Shown: positions 7,999 through 16,795, numbered from the stretch's first letter. The stretch is 64,000 nt of DNA from Serratia bockelmannii (GCF_008011855.1 NZ_VOUX01000003.1:496001-560000); one strand, 5' to 3'. Notes: generated from the letters alone by a model not told the origin. Translations and numbers: made by a program.

Positions 7999-8433
7999 AT
8001 GCCAGGCATTGTGATTACCGGCCACGGCGGTTTTGCCACCGGGCTGTTGCAGGCGGTGGAACAGGTGGTGGGGCCGCAGCGGCACTGCGCGGCGGTTGAT
8101 TTCCCCGAACAGATGAGTACCGCGCAGCTCAGGGACGCCCTACGCTCGGCGCTGGCTGCGGTGATGCAGCCGGACGGCGTGGTGTTCCTGACCGATATGC
8201 TCGGCGGTTCGCCGTTTCGCAGTGCCTGCGAACTGGCAGATGAGCAGGGCGATTGCGAAGTGCTCACCGGCGTCAATATGCAGCTGGCGGCGGAAATGAT
8301 GCTGGAGCGCGACGGGTTGAGCCTGGATGAGTTTCGCGAGGTGGCGCTGGCGTGCGGCAAACGGGGCCTGACCAGCCTGTGGCATGAGCGCCGCCGAGTG
8401 AAGTGCGAAGACGTGCAGACCGACGGTATCTGA
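7999..8433 (+). CDS. agaF: PTS N-acetylgalactosamine-type IIA component
   Basis: 144-aa cytoplasmic IIA protein, mannose family. The motif VITGHGGFATGL carries the phosphorylated histidine (His9), and FLTDMLGGSPF is the second family signature. Start after TGAGGAGCGAGCG. It is the last gene of the operon; a GC-rich hairpin follows at 8440-8461 and the next gene is convergent. In E. coli agaA (deacetylase) would come next; here it is absent. Confidence 0.87.
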   Translation: MPGIVITGHGGFATGLLQAVEQVVGPQRHCAAVDFPEQMSTAQLRDALRSALAAVMQPDGVVFLTDMLGGSPFRSACELADEQGDCEVLTGVNMQLAAEMMLERDGLSLDEFREVALACGKRGLTSLWHERRRVKCEDVQTDGI

Positions 8434-8439
8434 ACGAAC

Positions 8440-8461
8440 GCCGGGCACGGTAGCGCCCGGC
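8440..8461 (+). terminator. Hairpin between agaF and yddA
   Basis: Perfect 7-bp stem GCCGGGC / GCCCGGC with an 8-nt loop between two convergent genes. No T-run on either side, so it could act with Rho or serve both directions. Confidence 0.5.
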
Positions 8462-8469
8462 TCTGCGGG

Positions 8470-10197
8470 TTATACCGGCAGCGGGCTCAGCGCCAGGCGC
8501 GCCGGTTGATCTTCGCTGCGGCTGAAGCGCCAGCAGGTCTGGTGGTACTTCGCCACGCTGTTGCGGTGCGCCACGCTGATCAGCGTCACGTCCGGCAGTT
8601 CATCCACCAGCAGGCAGTACATCAGCTGCTCGGTTTCGTCGTCCAGCGCGCTGGTAGCCTCGTCGAGGAACAGGATGTTCGGGCGGATCAACAGGGCGCG
8701 GGCGAACGCCAGCCGCTGTTGCTCACCCGGCGACAGGCGATGGCTCCAGTTGGCGGCGGTATCCAGCCAGCGCTGCAGGTGCTTCAGGCGGCAGTTTTCC
8801 AGCACCCGCATCAGCTGTTCGTCGCTGTATTCTGACGCCAGGCTCGGGTAGCTCAGCGCCTCGCGCAGCGTGCCGATCGGAATGTAGCTGCGCTGGGGCA
8901 GGAACAGCGTGTTGGCGTTGGCCGCCACCCCGATGGCGCCCGCGCCGTAAGGCCAGATACCGGCGATGGCCCGCAGCAGCGTCGACTTGCCGCAGCCGGA
9001 AGGGCCGACGATCAGCAGGCGATCGCCGCGTTGCAGCGTCATCTCGGCGCCGGCCAGCAGCGGCTGACCATCGGGCAAGTTCAGGCTGAGGTTATCCAGT
9101 GTTAACGGGTGGGCGGTCTCTTTCCGCAGCTGAATGCCGCGCGGCTGATGGTGAACCTGATCGACGGCGGCGTTGAAGCCGGCCAAACGGTTAACGCAGG
9201 CTTTCCAAGTCGCCAAATCGTTAAACGCGTCGATAAACCACGACAGCGCACCCTGCACCTGGCCGAAGGCCGAGGCGATCTGCATCAGGCCGCCCATCTG
9301 AATGGCGCCGGAGAAGTAGCGCGGCGCGGCCACCAGCAGGGGAAACACGATGGCGAACTGGCTGTAGAAGTTGGTGGCAATGTTCAGCCGCCGGGTGATG
9401 CGCATAATTGCCCACCAGTTGCTGCGAATGGTGTCAAAACGATCGCCTAGCTGCTGTGCCTCGCGCGGTTCGCCGTGGTACAGCGCGATGGCGTCGTTGT
9501 TTTCGCGGATGCGGATCAGGCCGAAACGGAAGTTCGCCTCGTACCGTTCCTGGTTGAAGCCCAGCATGACCAGCGGTTTGCCGACCCACCAGATCAGCAG
9601 CGATCCCAGCACCGCATACAGCAGCGCGAACCACACCATATAGCCGGACAGCGTGATGGCGTGCTGACCGAGCGCGAAGGTCATCGGCCCGCTGACGTGC
9701 CATAAAATGTCGATAAAGGAAAACAGCGTCACCAGGCTGGAGAGCAGCCCGAGTGACAGCGACAGGGTATATTGGGTCAATACGTTGAGATCTTCCGCGA
9801 TACGCTGATCGGGGTTATCGACGATCTGTTGCTGCTCGGTGTGATAATACGCCTGGTGCGCCAACCACTTCCCCATGAACTTTTCCGTCATCCAGCGCCG
9901 CCAGCGCATCTGTAGCCCCTGGGTGAGGTAGATCTTGTAGACCGCCAACACGATAAAAATCAGCGCCAGATAGGTAAAGCGCCACAGCTGCGCCTTGAAT
10001 ACCGGGTAATTTTTGTTCTGCAACGCATCGTAGAACACCTGGTTCCACTGGTTGATCAGCACGCTGATATAGACCAGGCCGAGTGACAGGATGACGATGG
10101 CGATCAGCATCATCCAGGCGCGCCATCGTTCCTCCGACACCCAAAAGGGTTTGATCAGCTGCCACACGGCGTGTTTCTGCAAGGGGGTTGCGTTCAT
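8470..10197 (-). CDS. yddA: YddA/SbmA-type ABC transporter (fused permease and ATPase)
   Basis: 575-aa inner-membrane half-transporter with the SbmA/BacA-type membrane domain (about residues 20-340, with VYISVLINQWNQVFYDALQ typical of this group) followed by an ATPase domain: Walker A GPSGCGKST (398-406), signature LSPGEQQ (488-494), Walker B ILFLDEATSALD (508-519). E. coli YddA has the same architecture and a similar length. Start ATG at 10197. It is convergent with the aga operon and divergent from the secreted TPR-like gene. Related proteins handle vitamin B12-like cofactors, peptides or fatty acyl groups; the substrate here is unknown. Confidence 0.8.
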   Translation of the reverse strand: MNATPLQKHAVWQLIKPFWVSEERWRAWMMLIAIVILSLGLVYISVLINQWNQVFYDALQNKNYPVFKAQLWRFTYLALIFIVLAVYKIYLTQGLQMRWRRWMTEKFMGKWLAHQAYYHTEQQQIVDNPDQRIAEDLNVLTQYTLSLSLGLLSSLVTLFSFIDILWHVSGPMTFALGQHAITLSGYMVWFALLYAVLGSLLIWWVGKPLVMLGFNQERYEANFRFGLIRIRENNDAIALYHGEPREAQQLGDRFDTIRSNWWAIMRITRRLNIATNFYSQFAIVFPLLVAAPRYFSGAIQMGGLMQIASAFGQVQGALSWFIDAFNDLATWKACVNRLAGFNAAVDQVHHQPRGIQLRKETAHPLTLDNLSLNLPDGQPLLAGAEMTLQRGDRLLIVGPSGCGKSTLLRAIAGIWPYGAGAIGVAANANTLFLPQRSYIPIGTLREALSYPSLASEYSDEQLMRVLENCRLKHLQRWLDTAANWSHRLSPGEQQRLAFARALLIRPNILFLDEATSALDDETEQLMYCLLVDELPDVTLISVAHRNSVAKYHQTCWRFSRSEDQPARLALSPLPV

Positions 10198-10402
10198 AAC
10201 GGCTCGATAATTGCGGTATTTCGTTCAGCATGGGCTGCGGGCCGGTAACAAACAAACCGTGACTGTAAGCAGTTTTAACTCCGCTAACCGTTTGAAATAA
10301 AGCGGCTGAATCGCCGGCAGCGTGCAGCTGGGCGCAATTGCGGCATACACTCCGGCGCCGGGCGGTTATACTGGCGCCGAATTTTTGCAGAAAGGATAAA
10401 CG

Positions 10403-11110
10403 ATGAAGGCTTGGTTTCCTCTGTTGCTGACCTGCGGCGTCTTCGCCAGCGTCCGGGCCTGGGCGCACATTGACGAGCCGGACATCGCCGCCGACTGCCA
10501 AAAGGTGGCGAGCTACGCCGAACTGGGAAAAAAGGCCTATCAGCGGCAGGATTACGCTAAAGCCGCCGACATCTTTCGCGATCAGGCGGCTTGGAGCGAG
10601 TTTTGCGGCCTGAGCGAGCAGGCTGTCGCTACGGCCTACAACAACGTGGCGTTGTCGCTGATGCACGCCGGCGAATTGCTCAAGGCGCAGGCCTATCTGG
10701 CGCTGGCGCCGCACGATGACAAATCGCAGCACAACATGAGCCTGTTGCGCCAACGCCTGGCGCAGTGGCCACAGCCGCAGGGGCTGGCCGGCGTGTATTG
10801 GCAATACGCCGGGCGCGGCGTGTGGAGCGAAGTGACGGTGAAGCCGCAGGGCGAGCGCTGGTTGATCGCGTTTTCCGGCTACGCCATGCCGCAGATGGGG
10901 CTGTATTACGGGCCGAACATGGGCGACTTCACCGCCGAGCTGCCGATCGAACACGGCAAGGCTGTCTACCACCAGCATGAAGCGGAAAGCGCGCAGGTCT
11001 GCGACGTGACAATGGCGTTTGGCAAACAAGCGCTGGAGATGCACACGCGGGGGGATTGCGGGTTCGGTCACAACGTGCGGGCCGAAGGGCGGTTCGTGCG
11101 GGTCGAATGA
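10403..11110 (+). CDS. Secreted TPR-like protein with four cysteines
   Basis: 235-aa protein with a clear Sec signal peptide (MKAWFPLLLTCGVFASVRAWA, cleavage expected after AWA). Residues about 35-110 form helical repeats of TPR type (YAELGKKAYQRQDYAKAADIF; YNNVALSLMHAGELLKAQAYL). The C-terminal half looks like a small beta-rich domain (YWQYAGRGVW, LIAFSGYAMPQMGLYYGP). Four cysteines in the mature part (DCQK, EFCGL, QVCDV, GDCGFG) could form two disulfides in the periplasm. Ribosome-binding site AAAGGATAAACG before ATG 10403. I do not recognise the family; function unknown. It is convergent with a DsbA-family gene. Confidence 0.75.
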   Translation: MKAWFPLLLTCGVFASVRAWAHIDEPDIAADCQKVASYAELGKKAYQRQDYAKAADIFRDQAAWSEFCGLSEQAVATAYNNVALSLMHAGELLKAQAYLALAPHDDKSQHNMSLLRQRLAQWPQPQGLAGVYWQYAGRGVWSEVTVKPQGERWLIAFSGYAMPQMGLYYGPNMGDFTAELPIEHGKAVYHQHEAESAQVCDVTMAFGKQALEMHTRGDCGFGHNVRAEGRFVRVE

Positions 11111-11112
11111 CC

Positions 11113-11131
11113 CGCCCCGGCGATCGGGGCG
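11113..11131 (+). terminator. Hairpin between convergent genes
   Basis: Stem CGCCCCG / CGGGGCG (7 bp, 5-nt loop) starting 3 bases after the stop of the secreted TPR-like gene. No T-run follows, so the function is uncertain. Confidence 0.4.
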
Positions 11132-11138
11132 AGAAGGG

Positions 11139-11786
11139 TTACGCCAGCGCGGCGGCGCCCAGCAGGTTTTTCCAGGCTTCCACATTGCCCAGATAGTTGC
11201 CGGCCGGCAGCAGATGCAGGCGGCCTTCGCTGTCCTGCAGCGCAAAGGTCGGGAAGCCCTGGCCTTGCACTTTGGCCAGCAGCGCCCGGCTTTCCGCGAT
11301 GTGTTGCGCGGTTGGCGCGCCGCTGCTAAAGCGCATTTCGGCGATAAACGCCGCCGAAGGCAACCCCAGCTCTTTCGCCAACGCTTCCAGCACCGGCGTG
11401 TCGGCGATGCGCCGGCCTTCCTGATAGTGTGCCTGCTGAATGCGGTGCAGCATGTCCAGCCCGCGTCCCGCCAGTTTCTCCGCCGCCAGGATAGCGGTGA
11501 TCGGCGGCTCGGAATCCATCACTGCCGTGGTGTCGCGCAGCAGTCCGTTGAAATAGGCTTCGCCGAAAGGCTGGCCCGTCATCTCCGCGATGCGTTTGTC
11601 GTGCGGAATGACGTAGTTGCGCCATTCGTCGGTGATTTGGCGGCGGTTGTTACCGGTCATCATGCCGCCGGCGTGCGGCACCACCTTCAGCCCGGGGAGG
11701 CTCTGAGCCGCTTTCACCAGCGGCGCGGCGCCGTAGCACCAGCCGCACAGCGGATCGAAAATATAATGCAGAGTGGTTTCGGTCAT
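11139..11786 (-). CDS. DsbA-family thiol oxidoreductase (CGWC), cytoplasmic
   Basis: 215-aa thioredoxin-fold protein of the DsbA/FrnE-like family with active-site CGWC at residues 14-17 (YIFDPLCGWCYG) and the cis-proline region GQGFPTFALQ. No signal peptide, so it is likely cytosolic. Start at ATG 11786 with GAGGAG 5 bases upstream; an open extension to 11840 (18 residues rich in Arg/Pro) lacks support. It lies 68 bases downstream of the MBL-fold gene on the same strand and is probably co-transcribed with it, both facing away from a LysR regulator. Role may be disulfide or isomerase chemistry; substrate unknown. Confidence 0.8.
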   Translation of the reverse strand: MTETTLHYIFDPLCGWCYGAAPLVKAAQSLPGLKVVPHAGGMMTGNNRRQITDEWRNYVIPHDKRIAEMTGQPFGEAYFNGLLRDTTAVMDSEPPITAILAAEKLAGRGLDMLHRIQQAHYQEGRRIADTPVLEALAKELGLPSAAFIAEMRFSSGAPTAQHIAESRALLAKVQGQGFPTFALQDSEGRLHLLPAGNYLGNVEAWKNLLGAAALA

Positions 11787-11854
11787 TTTTACTCCTCGCT
11801 TGGCGCGCGGCAGTTCACCGCGGCGCCAGGGCTGGTTCAATCACGCACGGGCGC

Positions 11855-12739
11855 TTATTGCGGCCACTTCATCTCGCCTTTCAGCACTTTCGCGCTCAGT
11901 TCCAGGCTCGACTCGTCTTTCAGCGTCGGGTAGTGTTTTTTCATCGCTTCAATCAGCGCGGCGGAATCCTTGGCTTTCGGCAGCTCGGCTTCCAGCGTGG
12001 TCAGGTATTTTTGGGTAAAGTGCACCGATGCCAGCGTTTGCGCGGCGCCCGGCAGGAAGTGGCCCGGCACGACGACCTGCGGCTTCAGCGCTTCGATATT
12101 TTTCAGCGTCTGCTGCCAGTGCTGGCGCGATTCCACGGTCTGGTTGTCGGCGATCCACGGATGGATATTGTCACCGGCGACCGCAACGCCGCCCACGACC
12201 GCTTTCAGCGCCGGGATCCACACGAAGGTGCGATCCGGGGTCGGGCCGTTCAGGCCTTTCACTTCCACTTTCTGGCCGTCGATGGTGAAGCTGTCGCCCT
12301 GCAGCGGCTGCGGCACGATCACGGTTTTCGGCGCGTTGTCTTTCAGGATCGAGCCCCAGTAGGCAACTTTACCGTCTTTGGTCGCATTGATGTCTTTGAT
12401 GGTGCCAGGCGAAGCGATGATTTTCGCCTCCGGGAAGGCCGCCTTGATCACGTCCAGACCGAAATAGAAATCCGGGTCTGAGTGGCTGATATAAACGGTG
12501 GTCAGTTTCTTGCCGGTCGCCTTGATCTTTTTCACCAGCTCTTCGGCATCGTTACGCTGGAACTGAGCGTCGATCAGCGCCACTTCGTGTTTGCCGCTGA
12601 CGATTTCGGAAGACACCGGGAACACGCTTTTCTCGCCCGGGTTATACACTTCCATGGTCAGGGTATCGGCAGCGGTGGCGTAAGTGCTCAGGGTGGCGAC
12701 GCCGGTGAAGGCCAGAGTTAACAGTGATTTCTTAAACAT
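11855..12739 (-). CDS. Exported metallo-beta-lactamase-fold protein with altered metal motif
   Basis: 294-aa protein with a Sec signal peptide (about residues 1-23, ending ATA-AD). The fold is recognisable from YISHSDPDFYFG (82-93), VAGDNIHPW (188-195) and VVVPGHFLPG (222-231). The usual HxHxDH metal motif reads H86-S-D88-P-D90-F91: the second and third histidines are replaced, while Asp190 and His227 are kept. It may bind one metal or use other ligands, or have lost hydrolase activity. It is first in a two-gene unit with the DsbA-family gene and divergent (108 bases) from a LysR-type regulator that probably controls it. Confidence 0.8.
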   Translation of the reverse strand: MFKKSLLTLAFTGVATLSTYATAADTLTMEVYNPGEKSVFPVSSEIVSGKHEVALIDAQFQRNDAEELVKKIKATGKKLTTVYISHSDPDFYFGLDVIKAAFPEAKIIASPGTIKDINATKDGKVAYWGSILKDNAPKTVIVPQPLQGDSFTIDGQKVEVKGLNGPTPDRTFVWIPALKAVVGGVAVAGDNIHPWIADNQTVESRQHWQQTLKNIEALKPQVVVPGHFLPGAAQTLASVHFTQKYLTTLEAELPKAKDSAALIEAMKKHYPTLKDESSLELSAKVLKGEMKWPQ

Positions 12740-12847
12740 GGGCAGAGGTCCTTAGGTATCAGTTAATGTTGTAATGATGTTAGGTTGCATAAAGCGATAG
12801 AAAAACCGGATAATAAGCAATTATTCGTTGCATAAATCGGACTAATC

Positions 12848-13756
12848 ATGGATCGCATTACCGCCGCTGAGGTTTTTGTCACCATCGTCGATCGCGGCAG
12901 CATGATCGCCGCCGCGGAAACGCTGGAGATGTCGCGCGCGATGGTGACGCGCTACCTGGCGCAGATGGAGCAATGGGCCGGGGCGCGTTTACTGCACCGC
13001 ACTACCCGTAAGCTTAGTCTGACCGACGCCGGGGAGCGTACTCTGGAACGTTGCCGGCAAATGCTGGCGCTGGCGGGGGAGATCGATCTGGTGGAGGAAG
13101 GGCAGAGCGACGAGCTGCGCGGCCTGCTGCGCATTACCTGTTCGCAGTCGCTCGGGCAAACGGCGCTGGTGGGGGCCGTCGCTCAGTATCTGAAGCGTCA
13201 CCCGCAGGTGGCGGTCGATCTGCAGATGAACAACCGGGCGGTGAACCTGGTGGAGGAGCGCATCGATCTGGCGCTGCGCATCACCAACGAACTGGATCCC
13301 AACCTGATCGCCCGGCCGCTGTCCACCTGCGCATCGGTGGTGTGCGCCGCGCCGGCATATCTGGCGGCGCACGGCACCCCGCGCCAGCCGCAGGATCTGG
13401 CGTTGCACAACTGCCTGACCTACTCCTATTTCGGCAAAAGCCTGTGGCACTTCGATGCTCAGGGCGTGAAATCGGCGGTGGCGGTCAGCGGCAACCTGAG
13501 CGCCAACGAATCGGTGGTGCTGATGGCCGGCACGGTGCAGGGGGCGGGCATTTCCATGCAACCCTATTATTCGGCGGCGCCGCTGCTGGCCAGCGGCGAA
13601 CTGGTTGAGTTGCTGCCGGGTTATCGGCCGCAGTCGATGGGCATCTACGGCATCTATACCTCACGCCGCCAGATGCCCGCCACCTTGCGCACCATGCTGG
13701 ACTTTCTGGTGGAGTGGTTCGCCACCGATCCGCAGTGGCAGGCGACGCTGCGCTGA
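12848..13756 (+). CDS. LysR-type transcriptional regulator
   Basis: 302 aa, N-terminal winged helix-turn-helix (about residues 2-60; VTIVDRGSMIAAAETLEMSRAMVTRYL) and a substrate-binding-like C-terminal domain, the subgroup that resembles AaeR/DhcR-type regulators. Start ATG 12848. Divergent from the MBL/DsbA pair across a 108-base gap, the typical layout for a regulator and its target. Its 3' end faces lysR. The effector is unknown. Confidence 0.8.
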   Translation: MDRITAAEVFVTIVDRGSMIAAAETLEMSRAMVTRYLAQMEQWAGARLLHRTTRKLSLTDAGERTLERCRQMLALAGEIDLVEEGQSDELRGLLRITCSQSLGQTALVGAVAQYLKRHPQVAVDLQMNNRAVNLVEERIDLALRITNELDPNLIARPLSTCASVVCAAPAYLAAHGTPRQPQDLALHNCLTYSYFGKSLWHFDAQGVKSAVAVSGNLSANESVVLMAGTVQGAGISMQPYYSAAPLLASGELVELLPGYRPQSMGIYGIYTSRRQMPATLRTMLDFLVEWFATDPQWQATLR

Positions 13757-13783
13757 TACTTCGGCAATATTCCCACGCCGCTT

Positions 13784-14707
13784 TCAGCGCCTGACGGCGG
13801 CGGCCAGCCGGGCGGCAAAGGCGGCGGCCTGCTGATGAAGGTGGTCGATAAAGGCGGTGACCAGCGCCGATGAAGGGCGGTGCAGCGGCCGGATCAGGCT
13901 GACGGTGAACGGCACGTCGATGCTGAACGGCCGCACGTGCACACCGTTGCCGGCATAGTCGAGCGCCGTCAGCGGGTTGACGATCGACACCCCCACGCCG
14001 GCCCTCACCATGGCGCACACCGACGCCGCGCTGTGCGTTTCCATCACCATGCGGCGCTCGACGCCCTGTTCGCCGAACAGCGCATCCAGCAGGTGGCGAT
14101 AGCTGTCGGTGCTCGACAGGCTGATAAAGTTCTGCCCGGCGAAGTCCTGCGGCGTCAGCCGATCTTTCACCAGCAGCGGGTGGCCCGTCGGCAGCACGCA
14201 GACTTCGTTCAACGTCATCAACGTCACCCGCTCGGTGCCCGCCGGCGTCAGGGTGGTTTCCGTCAGCCCGAGATCGTGACGCTGGGCAGACAGCCACTCT
14301 TCCAGCAGCGGCGACTCTTGCGGGATGACGCTGAAGCTGACTTCCGGGTAACGTTCGATAAAGGGCCGACACACCGCCGGCAGCAGCGATTGAGAAAATA
14401 CCGGCAGGCACACGATCGACAGCTGCGCCTGCTGAAACTGGCGAATGCCGGCGGCGGCGTTGACGATGCGATCGAGGCCGTAATAGGAGCGCTGCACTTC
14501 TTCGAACAACCGTAGGCCCTGCACCGTGGGGGACAAGCGACCGCGCACCCGGTCGAACAGCTGCAGCCGGATCAGCTTCTCAAAGCGCGCCAGCTCGCGG
14601 CTGACGGTCGGTTGCGAGGTCTGCAGCAGGGCCGCCGCCTCGGTCAGGTTGCCGGTGGTCATCACAGCCCGAAAAATTTCGATCTGCCGCAAAGAGATGC
14701 TGTGCAT
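13784..14707 (-). CDS. lysR: LysR, activator of lysA
   Basis: 307-aa LysR-family regulator. The N-terminal HTH SLRQIEIFRAVMTTGNLTEAAALLQTSQPTVSREL and the position directly divergent from lysA identify it as LysR, which in E. coli activates lysA when diaminopimelate is plentiful and lysine is low. The 133-base gap to lysA (14708-14840) should hold the shared promoters and binding site. E. coli has the same lysR/lysA arrangement. Confidence 0.9.
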   Translation of the reverse strand: MHSISLRQIEIFRAVMTTGNLTEAAALLQTSQPTVSRELARFEKLIRLQLFDRVRGRLSPTVQGLRLFEEVQRSYYGLDRIVNAAAGIRQFQQAQLSIVCLPVFSQSLLPAVCRPFIERYPEVSFSVIPQESPLLEEWLSAQRHDLGLTETTLTPAGTERVTLMTLNEVCVLPTGHPLLVKDRLTPQDFAGQNFISLSSTDSYRHLLDALFGEQGVERRMVMETHSAASVCAMVRAGVGVSIVNPLTALDYAGNGVHVRPFSIDVPFTVSLIRPLHRPSSALVTAFIDHLHQQAAAFAARLAAAVRR

Positions 14708-14840
14708 GGTGAGGCCGCTCGATTAAGGGGAAAGCCATATCATAAATGAATAGACTATGGCTAAATAGATATTTTCCACCCGATTCAGCGTGCGGCACTA
14801 TGGCTCTATCTGCCGTCATTTTCGAATTGGGAATATCGCC

Positions 14841-16103
14841 ATGCCACGCCCGTTGCACGACACCTCCACCGCGTTGAACGCCGCTAACCTGTTGGCCTTG
14901 CCGCAGCGTTTCGGCTGCCCGGTCTGGGCCTATGATGCTGACATCATCAGCCAGCGCATCGCTCAGCTGCGCCATTTCGATACCGTCCGTTTCGCGCAGA
15001 AGGCCTGTTCGAACATTCATATTTTGCGCTTGATGCGTGAGCAGGGCGTGAAGGTGGATTCGGTGTCGCTGGGCGAGATTGAGCGGGCACTGCGGGCCGG
15101 TTTTCAGCCGGGCGGCGAACCGAGCGAGATCGTGTTTACTGCGGACGTGTTGGATCACGCCACGCTGGCGCGCGTCAGCGAATTGAAGATTCCGGTCAAC
15201 GCCGGTTCCATCGACATGCTGGATCAGCTCGGCCAGGTTTCCGCAGGGCACCCGGTGTGGCTGCGCATTAACCCGGGGTTTGGCCACGGCCATAGCCAGA
15301 AAACCAACACCGGCGGCGAGAACAGCAAGCACGGTATCTGGTATGCCGACCTGCCGCAGGCGGTGGAGAAGATCCGCCGCTACGGCCTGAAGCTGATCGG
15401 CGTGCACATGCACATCGGTTCTGGCGTCGATTACCAGCACCTGGAGCGCGTCTGCGATGCGATGGTGCAGCAGGTGATCGATCTCGGTCATGACATCAGC
15501 GCCATTTCCGCCGGCGGCGGCCTGTCTATCCCGTATCAGTACGGCGAAGAGGCGATCGATACCGAACACTATTTCGGTTTGTGGAACCGGGCGCGTGAAC
15601 GCATCGCCGCGCATCTGGGGCATCCGGTGCAGCTGGAGATTGAACCCGGGCGTTTCCTGATGGCGGAAGCGGGCGTCTTGGTGGCCGAGGTGCGGGCGGT
15701 GAAAGACATGGGCAGCCGCCACTTCGTGCTGGTGGACGCCGGTTTTAACGATCTGATGCGCCCGGCAATGTACGGCAGCTATCACCATATTTCACTGTTG
15801 CCGGCCGATGGGCGCGCTACCTCGGGGCAACCGCTGCGCGAAACGGTGATCGCCGGGCCGCTGTGCGAATCCGGCGACGTCTTCACCCAGCAGGCGGGCG
15901 GCGGCGTGGAAACCCGCGAACTGCCGCCGGTCCAGATCGGCGATTATCTGGTGTTTCACGACACCGGTGCCTACGGCGCGTCGATGTCCTCCAACTACAA
16001 CAGCCGCCCGCTGTTGCCTGAAGTGCTGTTCGAAAACGGCGAGCCGCGCCTGATCCGCCGCCGCCAAACCATCGAAGAACTGATCGCGCTGGAACTTATC
16101 TGA
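14841..16103 (+). CDS. lysA: Diaminopimelate decarboxylase
   Basis: 420-aa PLP enzyme converting meso-diaminopimelate to lysine plus CO2, the last step of lysine synthesis, in the cytoplasm. The PLP lysine is in VRFAQKACSN (Lys54), GGGLSIPY is the phosphate-binding glycine loop, and CESGD supplies the partner-subunit cysteine. ATG 14841 gives exactly the E. coli length (420 aa); upstream in-frame codons lie in the promoter region. A GC hairpin follows at 16111. Confidence 0.95.
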   Translation: MPRPLHDTSTALNAANLLALPQRFGCPVWAYDADIISQRIAQLRHFDTVRFAQKACSNIHILRLMREQGVKVDSVSLGEIERALRAGFQPGGEPSEIVFTADVLDHATLARVSELKIPVNAGSIDMLDQLGQVSAGHPVWLRINPGFGHGHSQKTNTGGENSKHGIWYADLPQAVEKIRRYGLKLIGVHMHIGSGVDYQHLERVCDAMVQQVIDLGHDISAISAGGGLSIPYQYGEEAIDTEHYFGLWNRARERIAAHLGHPVQLEIEPGRFLMAEAGVLVAEVRAVKDMGSRHFVLVDAGFNDLMRPAMYGSYHHISLLPADGRATSGQPLRETVIAGPLCESGDVFTQQAGGGVETRELPPVQIGDYLVFHDTGAYGASMSSNYNSRPLLPEVLFENGEPRLIRRRQTIEELIALELI

Positions 16104-16110
16104 TCAGCGG

Positions 16111-16129
16111 GCGGGCGCCTGGCGCCCGC
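16111..16129 (+). terminator. Hairpin between lysA and the toxin-antitoxin pair
   Basis: GCGGGCGCC / GGCGCCCGC inverted repeat around one base (effective 7-bp stem, 5-nt loop), 7 bases after the lysA stop and just before the antitoxin stop. No T-run; probably serves both convergent units. Confidence 0.5.
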
Positions 16130-16130
16130 T

Positions 16131-16433
16131 TCACAGCGTCATGCGGCGGTGCTGGCCATTGGGCAATTGCACATCCAGCGACAGCGTGCCGCCCATCGCC
16201 TCGATATAGCGTTTGAGCGACGACAGCTTTATTTCGCTGCCGCGCTTTTCCAAATTGGCGACGGAGGGTTGGCTGATGCCGAGCCGCTTCGCCAATTCAA
16301 CCTGAGAGACCGCCAGCTCTTCCCTCAGCATTGCCAGCCGCAGCTCGAAAATTTCCTTGTCCGCTTTTTGCCTGGCTGCGGCAACGACGGCGGGATCGAG
16401 TTTATCGATCAGTTGGGATAAAGGTTTGGCCAT
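16131..16433 (-). CDS. HigA-like antitoxin (XRE helix-turn-helix)
   Basis: 100-aa protein with a Cro/C1-type helix-turn-helix (LREELAVSQVELAKRLGISQPSVANLEKRG) in the middle and a short C-terminal tail ending in a beta-like segment, the form of HigA antitoxins. ATG 16433 is preceded by GGAGG at 8 bases; a GTG at 16439 overlapping the toxin stop is possible but too close to the Shine-Dalgarno sequence. It is second in the operon after the toxin, the inverted order typical of higBA, and would neutralise the toxin and repress the operon at 16796-16815. Confidence 0.82.
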   Translation of the reverse strand: MAKPLSQLIDKLDPAVVAAARQKADKEIFELRLAMLREELAVSQVELAKRLGISQPSVANLEKRGSEIKLSSLKRYIEAMGGTLSLDVQLPNGQHRRMTL

Positions 16434-16438
16434 CTGCA

Positions 16439-16783
16439 CTACCTCCGGGTTGCCAGATAATGTGAAAACTCCATGGCGGCGATGGGCAACATGCGCTGGT
16501 AAAAGCGTTGGTCGCCAGTTTTATCGCCGCCGCACAGCAATACCGCTTGCCGCTGTGGGTCAAAGGCGAAAAACCCTCTGAAAGGGCGCCCGCGATGTTG
16601 AACGCGCAGCTCCTTCAACTGCCGGGCCGCGTCGGAAAAATGCAGCGTATCGGCGTGCGGCCGCGCCAACTGCGGGCCGAACGTCTGTAATTTGAAGATC
16701 GCCGCCAGGATGCTGGTTTGCTGGGCGTTGTTCAGCGCTAAAAACCAGTCGTCGAACCGTTCGACGGTCACCACTTGCCACAT
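16439..16783 (-). CDS. HigB/RelE-superfamily toxin
   Basis: 114-aa protein of the RelE/HigB (phage Gp49-like) group. The segments LKELRVQHRGRPFRGFFAFDP and AVLLCGGDKTGDQRFYQRMLPIA match the beta-sheet core and C-terminal helix of these ribosome-dependent mRNA interferases. First gene of a two-gene unit; its stop TAG overlaps the alternative GTG of the antitoxin. It sits between lysA and galR, where E. coli has ygeA and araE, so it is accessory. Activity is inferred from family and context. Confidence 0.8.
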   Translation of the reverse strand: MWQVVTVERFDDWFLALNNAQQTSILAAIFKLQTFGPQLARPHADTLHFSDAARQLKELRVQHRGRPFRGFFAFDPQRQAVLLCGGDKTGDQRFYQRMLPIAAMEFSHYLATRR

Positions 16784-16795
16784 GATGCGCTCAGA

